From: Methylacidiphilum caldifontis | GTDB taxonomy: Bacteria > Verrucomicrobiota > Verrucomicrobiia > Methylacidiphilales > CAMAQI01 | DNA length: 22,585 nucleotides | Direction of reading: 5' to 3' | Assembly: GCA_945860255.1 (NCBI GenBank) | Contig: CAMAQI010000018.1 | Span: 1-22,585, forward strand | Shown here: positions 8,006 to 14,635 of the stretch, piece by piece | Layout of the letters: every line of letters starts with the position of its first letter | How positions within the stretch are numbered: the first letter of the stretch is position 1 | Made by a program: the position numbers and the translations under genes | The notes under the pieces: model-generated | The model's database searches: none | What the model saw: the letters and a program-made list of their open reading frames with translations, nothing else | Told to the model about the DNA's origin: nothing

Positions 8006-8040
8006 CCCCGCCCGGAGGGGCAATCTCCCGCGAGTCCCGC
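8006..8040. repeat. 'ggaggggc...tcccgcgagtcc' intergenic repeat, isolated copy
   Basis: Contains cggaggggcaatctcccgcg followed by agtcccgc, matching the repeats clustered at 11771-11993. It sits in the folP / YhaM-like divergent spacer. The half sites ggagggg and gctcccgcgagtcc recur together, suggesting one dispersed element family rather than random similarity. Confidence 0.6.
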
Positions 8041-8094
8041 ATTTGACGGCGAAATCAGTTCGCCAAAGAAGAACTTGACGCTTAAATACAGGCA

Positions 8095-9114
8095 ATGAAT
8101 CTCCACCTCTTGCTCCAACAGACTCCCGTTGACAGTGAATCGATCCACTTAGGAATCGATTTCCAAATAGGAACAATCCGACGACAGATGACCCGTAGCG
8201 GAAAGCCCTATTTAGAACTAGAGATCGCCGACGGAACCGGACGGGAGAAAATTAAGCTTTGGGCCGATACGCCTGCCTTTGACTTTTGTGAGCCGTTACA
8301 AGGCGGCGAATCGGTTCACGCGACAGGCCGGTTTTCACGCAACTCTTTCGGACTTAATGTCGAAGAGCTTCAATTGCGACGCTTGTCCAAGGAGGAGCAG
8401 GAGGAGTTTTTTGCAGGAAGCGCCGAACGGATTGAATTCATTGGTCAGGAATACCAATTCATTCAAAGTACCGTCGCCGCTTTTCTGGATCCTCGACTGC
8501 GACTTCTTTGCCAAACCTTTTTAGAGCAATTCGGAGATCGATTTAAACGCGCCGCTGCGGCTCGAGAAATTCACCATGCACGACGCGGGGGATTGATCGA
8601 GCATACAGCGCAAATGATGCGTAGCGCCGTGGCCTTAGCCCCGGTTTACCCACAAATGAATGGGGATCTCCTTTGTGCTGGAGTGCTCTTTCACGATTGC
8701 GGAAAACTCTGGGAAAACGATTATGCGGAACAGAGTTTTGTCTCCCATCCGCAAGTCGTCGGTGAGCTTCTTGGTCATATCTCGATTGGCATCGAACTGG
8801 TGAATAAACTCTGGAGAACCCTTGAATCTCGACCGGAATTCCAAGAAACCGGAACACCCTCCGCTGAAACGGTTCGTCAACATCTGCTTCATCTCATCGC
8901 CTCGCATCACGGACAGAAAGAATACGGAGCTCCTGTCACGCCAAGAACCCCCGAAGGATGGGCTCTCCATTATATTGACAACCTTGATGCCCGAATCGAA
9001 ATGATGCGCTCGATTTACGCTGATAAACCGCTCATCGCTCCTGGGATTCATGATTACAAACGTCCTCTTGAAGGACATGCAGTGACTCCCTTGGCAAAAT
9101 GGCAAAAAATCTAA
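8095..9114 (+). CDS. YhaM-like 3'-5' exoribonuclease (OB-fold plus HD domain)
   Basis: An N-terminal OB-fold nucleic-acid-binding domain (about 20-100; GTIRRQMTRSGKPYLELEIADGTG) is joined to an HD-superfamily hydrolase domain (about 155-310). Metal-binding residues are readable: H170 in GGLIEHT, H200-D201 in GVLFHDCGK, H228, H271-H272 in HLIASHHG and D298 in YIDNLDARI. This order matches YhaM/CBF1-type 3'-5' exoribonucleases of RNA turnover (B. subtilis YhaM is about 314 aa). The RNA role is by family; no substrate can be read from the sequence. The start has only a weak AGG upstream. It is transcribed divergently from folP-cdaA and ends at the edge of a large inverted-repeat element. Confidence 0.85.
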   Translation: MNLHLLLQQTPVDSESIHLGIDFQIGTIRRQMTRSGKPYLELEIADGTGREKIKLWADTPAFDFCEPLQGGESVHATGRFSRNSFGLNVEELQLRRLSKEEQEEFFAGSAERIEFIGQEYQFIQSTVAAFLDPRLRLLCQTFLEQFGDRFKRAAAAREIHHARRGGLIEHTAQMMRSAVALAPVYPQMNGDLLCAGVLFHDCGKLWENDYAEQSFVSHPQVVGELLGHISIGIELVNKLWRTLESRPEFQETGTPSAETVRQHLLHLIASHHGQKEYGAPVTPRTPEGWALHYIDNLDARIEMMRSIYADKPLIAPGIHDYKRPLEGHAVTPLAKWQKI

Positions 9115-9562
9115 TTTAAAACATTATCTCACGCAACGGCGCAACGAACACAACCCCGACAATGAGTACGGGGTAGGCGTAAGGATCGGGATCTCCTTCT
9201 GCCCCTTTCCTCGTTTGTCGGAAATGGTCTTCAGAGAAAATCTCCCGTTTTTTTGAAAAAAAGATTTTCAAAAAACGTTCGCCTTTCTCTTCAGGGGTTC
9301 GGTTACCCCTCTCCTCAGAATGAGATCTCCAGACTTTTTTCATGAATCTGCTTTCCTGACTTTAAAACAGAAAAATGGGGCGGAGTTCAGAACCCAAGGG
9401 GGATCAATCCCCCGCTCCCTATTTTTAAGGAAGCGATCGGGAGTTTACTATTGATCGATTTCTTAAAAATAAGGGAGGACGATCGATAGAGCGACGGTCG
9501 GAACGACGGGGAGGGTCATGACGTTGTGTTCGTTGCGCCGTTGCGTGAGACAATGTTTTAAA
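9115..9562. mobile_element. MITE-like noncoding element with 40-bp terminal inverted repeats
   Basis: The ends 9115-9154 and 9523-9562 are inverted copies of each other at 39 of 40 positions (single mismatch at the 'cattatctc/cattgtctc' step). They enclose 368 bp with no convincing gene. The interior is rich in further dyads: a T/A-rich stem near 9246-9280, aggggt/acccct near 9293, gggggat/atccccc near 9398, and a long stem at 9415-9477. The termini (ctcacgcaacggcgcaacga) resemble the widespread 'acgcaaaggcgcaaag' class of intergenic repeats. No clear target-site duplication is visible. The element occupies the space between two convergent genes. It accounts for most of the 550-bp gene-free region 9115-9666; I see nothing definite in 9563-9666. 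Confidence 0.6.
9415..9477. repeat. Long imperfect stem-loop inside the 448-bp element
   Basis: The arms 9415-9432 (ctccctatttttaaggaa) and 9460-9477 (ttcttaaaaataagggag) pair along nearly their whole length with one unpaired base per side. They are separated by 27 nt that contain smaller gatcg-type dyads. The stem could form in DNA or RNA. It is too far from the flanking stop codons and has the wrong tail to be called a terminator with confidence. Confidence 0.5.
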
Positions 9563-9666
9563 AATCTGCTTCACTCCTTTGCCATTCCCGATTCCATCGG
9601 GACAGTTGCTTCGTGTGAAAATGTTTTAAATTGTATTTTTTGCTTAATTAATTGAATCGCAGATGT

Positions 9667-11664
9667 TTAGAATTTCGCAGAAATGTTAAATCGGAAACTC
9701 TTTTCTGATTTCATCGGAATTCTCCACAAGAGCATGAGACAGGATCCTTGGGGGCTTTCCATGATGATCGGATAATGGAATGCTTGTGTCGTCGGTGTAA
9801 ATTCAAAATCAACTTTCCATCCTAATAAATCATGATGAAAGCTCGCCGAGCTTTCCGATTCGACATTGAAGCGATCGAGGGCATTCCCTTTCATTTTTCC
9901 TAAGTTCAATTGAGCTGGTTTTCCATGGGAATCAAAGGTCGCCAGATTGATTTCAACGGCAAAAAGAGGAGAAAAAGGAAGGAGTTCCTCAATTTGAATC
10001 TCGTAATCGGCCCGAACTTCATCATGACTTGTCATCGTAATTGATTTCAGTACAGAAAGTGGATACCTCTTTTCCTCAAGATAAATTCCTCCTTCCCGTT
10101 TCATTTGAATCTCGATGGCCTCTGTCGATCGAATTTCATCGAGGACACGATAAGGGGGTTTCGTGAAATCCCCGAGCTCGATATAACTCATCGATTCTGC
10201 AGCCTCAAGAGTGACCGGAGTTTTAATAAAATGATCCTGAAAAAATCGACGCGAATGCCAATCTTCGATAACAGGAACCTTCGATTGAGGAACGGAATAG
10301 AGGCGATGTCGAGTCAAGGTGTTTGTAAAATTCCATTCACGGCCAAGGTGACAGAGATCAATCAGAGCTCCGCCTTCACTCGGCTTTAAAATGAGACTGA
10401 GATGAGCGGCTCCCATTCGAATTTCTGGAAATCCATCACCATCATAGTCTCGCCGGAGAAAGGTCAGTCCTCGATTTTCGGCAGAGAGAATTTTCTCCAC
10501 ACGAATCAATTTCTGATGAAGCGCATTGCGAAAGGGAAAGGAAAGAAGAGCCTCACGTGGAAACTCTAAAAAGGGATTATAATGTTGTGAGGAGAGAAGA
10601 AGCGTCTCCGCCTTACGAAGTTGGGAGGGATCTTTGAGTTCATGAAGTAAATCACGAAGCCATAACATCTTTTTTTGAAGATGTTGGACCTCGGGAAAAT
10701 TTGCGAAAACGCCATTCCAATTTCCCGCATTTAAAAAAGGTTTAAAACGTTGAAAATCAAAGCGAGGTTTTAAATCCTGAAAACACCGTTCATAGGCCTC
10801 CTTAGCATCGGGAGGGAGCAATCGAGCCGCAACATCAGGAGAACAGCCGGGGCTCAAATAACAGACCGGATAATAATAGTCCTCATGAACATACTGAACG
10901 AAATGTTCTGTCTCGATCCACGGGGTTTGAAGAACCTCAAACCAAGTATCCAGCTGCTCGGAATTATGCCATTCACTTGAGTTCCCCAGAAAGGGAGGGG
11001 CGGAAAAACTTAAGGTCAGAATCTGAAGGTCTTGACGATTCGCGATCGCCCGTAAGGACCCCACAATTTCAGCCGTATTTTTGAGGAGAAGTTGGCGCGC
11101 GATCATTCGATGGTCCGGAAAAACGATCACGCTCTTTCCTAAATTTTCAGTGCGATACGGTTTAAAAAGATCGGCCGGTTTGATCCCTGAGGTTAAAAAG
11201 AGGGACTCCTCCAAAAGGGTGAAATCAATCCCCGACTCTTGAAGGACACGAGGAAAATCGGTCTCCCATTCCGAGGCAGATAGCCAGATCCCTTTTTTAT
11301 TCCGTTCTCCAGGAAACCATTGATCCAGAAGCATCGTCATCTTGTGAAGATGCCGCATAATATCGGCCTCCGGAATCATTCGCAGGACAGGATCATGAAA
11401 TCCATCTCCGATCATCTCAATCTGTTTTCGTTCATGAAGCGATTGCAATAGCTTTAATATCTCAGGCTCAAATTGTGAAAGAAAATCGAGAAGCTCTCCG
11501 CTGACTAATAGATTACAGCGAACGGAAGGGATTTGATCTAGTTTCTTCAGAGTTGGAAGGAGAAAGTATCGTATCCACTCTTTGATCTGACTGATTTCTT
11601 GCAAAATCGGCATCGGAAAACGAGCCAACCAAAGCAGAGCAAGTGATTTTTGAGAGAAGGCCAT
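9667..11664 (-). CDS. GH57-like alpha-glucanotransferase homologue lacking catalytic motifs
   Basis: 665 aa with the domain order of GH57 4-alpha-glucanotransferases. It has a (beta/alpha)7-like N-terminal half and a DUF1925-like helical block (LNAGNWNGVFANFPEVQHLQ, about 330-350). The DUF1926-like beta-sandwich contains RRDYDGDGFPEIRM, PSEGGALIDL and NFTNTLTRH, and ends GWKVDFEFTPT...YPIIMESPQG. N-terminal blocks SGELLDFL, ERKQIEMIGDGFHDPVL and VIVFPD also match. However, the N-terminal HQP block is not recognisable. The nucleophile motif GVWLTERVW reads GIWLSASEW (125-133) with Ala130 at the Glu position, and the acid/base motif DGEKFG is replaced around 219-230 (SFSAPPFLGNSSEW). The frame is intact, so this looks like a maintained non-catalytic or repurposed homologue. 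It converges on the YhaM-like gene. Confidence 0.82.
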   Translation of the reverse strand: MAFSQKSLALLWLARFPMPILQEISQIKEWIRYFLLPTLKKLDQIPSVRCNLLVSGELLDFLSQFEPEILKLLQSLHERKQIEMIGDGFHDPVLRMIPEADIMRHLHKMTMLLDQWFPGERNKKGIWLSASEWETDFPRVLQESGIDFTLLEESLFLTSGIKPADLFKPYRTENLGKSVIVFPDHRMIARQLLLKNTAEIVGSLRAIANRQDLQILTLSFSAPPFLGNSSEWHNSEQLDTWFEVLQTPWIETEHFVQYVHEDYYYPVCYLSPGCSPDVAARLLPPDAKEAYERCFQDLKPRFDFQRFKPFLNAGNWNGVFANFPEVQHLQKKMLWLRDLLHELKDPSQLRKAETLLLSSQHYNPFLEFPREALLSFPFRNALHQKLIRVEKILSAENRGLTFLRRDYDGDGFPEIRMGAAHLSLILKPSEGGALIDLCHLGREWNFTNTLTRHRLYSVPQSKVPVIEDWHSRRFFQDHFIKTPVTLEAAESMSYIELGDFTKPPYRVLDEIRSTEAIEIQMKREGGIYLEEKRYPLSVLKSITMTSHDEVRADYEIQIEELLPFSPLFAVEINLATFDSHGKPAQLNLGKMKGNALDRFNVESESSASFHHDLLGWKVDFEFTPTTQAFHYPIIMESPQGSCLMLLWRIPMKSEKSFRFNISAKF

Positions 11665-11770
11665 AATTTTTTACGTTCTCATCCCCATCCACTTTAAGAA
11701 CGAGCGAAAGTTAGCGAATAAACAGAGCAAAAGGGAAGCACTAAATATGGAATCGTTTAGCCATTCTTCT

Positions 11771-11993
11771 CCCTCCTGGAGGGGCAAAACCAATTTCTAA
11801 AAAGCGGCGCCTGATCAGTTTGGCGTGGGGAACGCAACCTCCCGCGAGTCCCTCATATCCGATCATCTTTCAATCGGGTTAAGTTACCTCACTAACTCTC
11901 CCCCCCCCCTGGAGGGGCGAGCTCCCGCGAGTCCAGTGGGTTGGAATTCTAGGACATCAAACGAGGGATTCGCAGGAGCTCACCCCTCCAGGG
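11771..11993. repeat. Cluster of 'cctggaggggcgagctcccg' repeats in a gene-free region
   Basis: The 418 bp between 11665 and 12082 hold no gene I can support. They contain three related repeat units: a split unit (ctcctggaggggc near 11774, then cctcccgcgagtcc at 11838-11851), a compact unit (11907-11934), and an inverted copy (gcaggagctcacccctccag, 11972-11993). A run of ten C residues (11900-11909) precedes the compact unit. With the copy at 8006-8040 this is a dispersed, orientation-mixed family. Spacing is irregular and the intervening sequences are not spacer-like, so it is not a CRISPR array. The rest of the region is featureless. Confidence 0.6.
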
Positions 11994-12082
11994 CATAGGC
12001 GTGAACTTAAATCGAATTTAGAGGCGTCTGCCCTGTTAACAATCCCCTCGCTTCTGCCGAAATGCCTGCTAGTTCCTCGATC

Positions 12083-12652
12083 ATGAGTAGTATTGCGACA
12101 AAGACGGGGGATGATGGAACGACTGGGCTTCTTTTTAATCATCGCGTTTCCAAAACGGATCTGCGAATCGAAGCGAATGGATGGCTTGATGAGCTCAATG
12201 TTCGCTTGGGACTCCTTCTTGCGGAACTCCCTCCCGCCTCTCCCGATGAACGAAAGCTCGTCTCTGATATCCAACTCTTTTTAGTTCCGGTCATGGGGGT
12301 GATCGCACTCGATTCCGTCGACTTTGATCGATACGACCAATCGGCGATAACGAAGCCAGATCTTGATTTTTTAAAAATCATCGAGGAGCGGATTATTAAA
12401 ATCGAAAGCGAGGGGATTCACTTTGAAAAATGGTCGCATCCCGAAGAAAAACTAGAGGCCACTTGGCATCTCGCTCGAACAGGGGCCCGTCATGCGGAGC
12501 GCGCGGTTCAAAAACTTCGTGAATCTCAACTTCTTCACCCTTTATATTCCGATCTTCTTCTTCAGTCTCTGAATCGCCTTTCCGATCTTTTTTGGCTTGA
12601 ATCGAAAAAATTGCAATGCAAACATATAAAATATAAGACAACCATTATTTGA
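12083..12652 (+). CDS. Cob(I)alamin adenosyltransferase, PduO type
   Basis: Transfers the adenosyl group of ATP to cob(I)alamin, making coenzyme B12. The five-helix PduO-family signature is complete: ATP-binding TKTGDDGTTGLL near the N-terminus, RVSKTDLRIEANGWLDELN, ARTGARHAERAV and the C-terminal LNRLSDLFWLESK. The ATG at 12083 (MSSIATKTGD) places the ATP motif where family members have it; an ATG at 12062 adds only seven residues. Neither has a good ribosome site. It is 190 aa, usual for the family. No other cobalamin genes are nearby, so salvage or housekeeping use is more likely than a dedicated pathway operon. Confidence 0.92.
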   Translation: MSSIATKTGDDGTTGLLFNHRVSKTDLRIEANGWLDELNVRLGLLLAELPPASPDERKLVSDIQLFLVPVMGVIALDSVDFDRYDQSAITKPDLDFLKIIEERIIKIESEGIHFEKWSHPEEKLEATWHLARTGARHAERAVQKLRESQLLHPLYSDLLLQSLNRLSDLFWLESKKLQCKHIKYKTTII

Positions 12653-12683
12653 CTTTTTAGATTTTGCATATAATTATTCAGTC

Positions 12684-13091
12684 ATGGGATGGACTGAACG
12701 ATTGATTTATATGGCACTCTTTATCGGCCTTTATTGCATTGGTCGAATGCACGGCGAAAATCGTGAGCTCATTAACCGTGCTCTTCGTGCCAAAGAATTT
12801 GCAAAGGCCTTGAACGAAAATCGCATTGATGACATTGAATATAGGCTCCAAGACGACGTTAAAGTTTGCGCTTATAACTCTTTCACGAGCCTCTCTTTTG
12901 GGCCGAATCTCTGGCAAAGGCAGCTTCCTCAAGAGAAAATAGCGATCTCCTTTAAAAAAAGAGAGACACATCCCGTGGCTCAACAGGAAGAGTCTCAATC
13001 TTTAGTTCAGCCTCAAAAAACGTCCTCAAGTCTATTTGTTGTCGAGGCTCTTACTCCTCCTGTTGAAGCCCCCGTAGTAGAAGAAAAATAG
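12684..13091 (+). CDS. Small single-pass membrane protein of unknown function
   Basis: 135 aa, not recognised. Residues about 5-20 (ERLIYMALFIGLYCIG) form one hydrophobic segment and would anchor the protein or act as an uncleaved signal. A charged helical stretch follows (about 23-60, NRELINRALRAKEFAKALNE). The second half is Pro/Gln/Val-rich, ending LTPPVEAPVVEEK, and is probably disordered. It starts 31 nt after the adenosyltransferase stop and may be co-transcribed with it. The AT-rich spacer could alternatively hold its own promoter. Coding status rests on composition and the coherent membrane-plus-linker design; no homologue comes to mind. Confidence 0.6.
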   Translation: MGWTERLIYMALFIGLYCIGRMHGENRELINRALRAKEFAKALNENRIDDIEYRLQDDVKVCAYNSFTSLSFGPNLWQRQLPQEKIAISFKKRETHPVAQQEESQSLVQPQKTSSSLFVVEALTPPVEAPVVEEK

Positions 13092-13093
13092 CC

Positions 13094-13118
13094 GTCAATT
13101 TACCCCAGATTCGTCATT
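13094..13118 (+). repeat. 25-bp dispersed repeat, copy B
   Basis: Matches 1248-1272 at 23 of 25 positions. It begins 3 nt after the stop codon of the small membrane protein, again in a convergent intergenic region, and is followed 8 nt later by a hairpin (13127-13149). Confidence 0.6.
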
Positions 13119-13126
13119 AGACTTCG

Positions 13127-13149
13127 TTTCTAATGCAACGCATTAGAAA
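13127..13149. terminator. Terminator-like hairpin between convergent genes
   Basis: A perfect 10-bp stem tttctaatgc / gcattagaaa with a 3-nt loop (aac). It lies 36 nt after the stop of the small membrane protein and roughly 215 nt past the stop of the converging M16 peptidase. The A/T-rich outer stem could serve as a bidirectional terminator, but GC content is modest and no long U-tract follows. The remaining part of 13150-13365 has nothing I can name. Confidence 0.4.
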
Positions 13150-13365
13150 ACGAGTTTGATAAACACTTGATGATGAAGCAGATGGCTGAGTTCAATTCCT
13201 GATCCTTTCTTCACGCAATTTAACCAAGTTGGTGAATTCAAAAAATCGGAAAAACAACAATACATTTGAATGGGGAGCCGAATCTAAAAGGGTTTTGGAG
13301 GAGACGATCCGATGCCGCAGCAGCGGGAGAGGAGATTGCAGGGCACAATCCGATCCCCTATTCGG

Positions 13366-14634
13366 TCAGGACAATCCAATCACACTGCGAATCTCTTTCT
13401 CCGGTAACTCTTGGGCGACGGCAACAAGGTTTAGACGATCTCGGCGGAGAATCTCTTGGGAGAGTTGAGTAATCTCGGAAAGGCTCACTTTTTCAATGGC
13501 ATTCACCACGGACTCTGGACTCTTCACCGATCCAAATCCCATGAGAGACTCCCCCGCCCAGATCATTTGATTCGAGCTGCTTTCCAATCCCAATAAAAAT
13601 TGGCCCATCACATATTCTTTTGCGCGGAAAATCTCTTGAGCGGTCGGCGCCTTGGCTCTCATTTGATCGATCATTTTTAATGTCAATCGTAACGATTTCA
13701 CAGACTTCGTTGTATCGACTCCCGATTGAACGGTAAAGAGACCGGTCTCATGAAAGTAAGCGGCAGAAGATTGAATCGAATAGGCCAATCCATTTCTTTC
13801 CCGGATCTCTTGAAAAAGTCGAGAGCTCATATTCTCCCCAAGAATGGTGCTCATGATTTTTAAGGCGAATCGTCGGGGATCATGTCGAGAAATCGAGGGA
13901 AACCCTAAAGCGAGATGGGTCTGCTCGATCGGTTTTTTAACCCAGAGAAAACGGGGGGCCATTTGAACGAACTTTTGCTTCTGAAAGGGGGCCCGTTTTC
14001 CTTGGGTCACACGAGCTAAAATTTTTTCAAGTTTCGGAAGAATTTCTCCTAACGTCGTCTTTCCTGCAATCACCACGGCAAGATTGCCTGAATGATAGTT
14101 CGCCTTCCAATAGTCAATAATTTCACGACGCGAGATCGCTCTTACCGTTTTCTCAGTTCCCGCAAGGCGATAGCCAAGCGGCTGTTTTCCCCAAGTGACT
14201 TCATTCAAAGCCTCCTGGGCCACTTGAGCGGGCTGATCTTCATACATCCGAATTTCTTCGCAAATCACCCCGCGCTCTCGTTCCACCTCTTCAGCGGGAA
14301 ATTTCGACCGCAATACCATATCGGAAAGAACCTCTAAAATAAGATCCAAGTGACGCGCGGTGGCAGAGGCGTAATAACAGGTGACCTCCTCGGAGGTAAA
14401 GGCATTCAAATAACCGCCCACTCCCTCGATCGCCTCGGTGATTTGTAAGGCATTCCGTGTTTTGGTTCCCTTAAACAGAAGATGCTCGATGAAGTGAGAA
14501 ATTCCCATTTGAGCACGCTCCTCATATCGCCCTCCCACTCCGATCCAAAATCCGACGGTGACGCTTTCCAAGGAGCTCATCGGACAAACGACGACGGGAA
14601 CTCCAGAGCTCAATTTTCCAGATTCGATTTTCAT
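13366..14634 (-). CDS. M16-family zinc metallopeptidase (processing-peptidase type)
   Basis: Zinc endopeptidase of the pitrilysin/mitochondrial-processing-peptidase class. The inverted zinc motif HxxEH is present as HFIEH (47-51, catalytic E50), within GISHFIEHLLFKGT. The distal ligand region ERGVICEEIRMYED follows about 75 residues later, as expected. The second half is the M16_C-type domain with ENMSSRLFQEIRERNGLAYS, a strongly conserved substrate-binding block. At 422 aa it matches single-unit bacterial members such as B. subtilis YmxG/MlpA. There is no signal peptide, so it is cytoplasmic by sequence. It starts 1 nt after the pheT stop (TAG G ATG), suggesting translational coupling with pheT. 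Confidence 0.93.
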   Translation of the reverse strand: MKIESGKLSSGVPVVVCPMSSLESVTVGFWIGVGGRYEERAQMGISHFIEHLLFKGTKTRNALQITEAIEGVGGYLNAFTSEEVTCYYASATARHLDLILEVLSDMVLRSKFPAEEVERERGVICEEIRMYEDQPAQVAQEALNEVTWGKQPLGYRLAGTEKTVRAISRREIIDYWKANYHSGNLAVVIAGKTTLGEILPKLEKILARVTQGKRAPFQKQKFVQMAPRFLWVKKPIEQTHLALGFPSISRHDPRRFALKIMSTILGENMSSRLFQEIRERNGLAYSIQSSAAYFHETGLFTVQSGVDTTKSVKSLRLTLKMIDQMRAKAPTAQEIFRAKEYVMGQFLLGLESSSNQMIWAGESLMGFGSVKSPESVVNAIEKVSLSEITQLSQEILRRDRLNLVAVAQELPEKEIRSVIGLS

Positions 14635-14635
14635 C

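Noticed and set aside
7960..8148. 63-codon in-frame N-terminal extension of folP
   Set aside because: It reads through the intergenic repeat at 8006-8040, overlaps the divergent gene's start, and has no dihydropteroate synthase similarity; the family length fits the ATG at 7959.
9116..9343. 75-codon minus-strand frame inside the 448-bp element
   Set aside because: It begins and ends within repeat sequence, its last residues are simply a translation of the inverted terminus, and no domain is apparent.
11771..11993. CRISPR-like array
   Set aside because: Units differ in length, orientation and spacing, and there are no uniform spacers or cas genes.
12649..12674. Promoter for the small membrane protein (ttgact ... 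tataat)
   Set aside because: Both hexamers are good, but the spacer is only 14 nt and the -10 box would place the transcription start almost on the ATG; not convincing.
13229..13472. Two overlapping plus-strand frames of about 70-80 codons
   Set aside because: They run antisense into the 3' end of the M16 peptidase gene, lack recognisable domains, and have no ribosome site; treated as chance frames.
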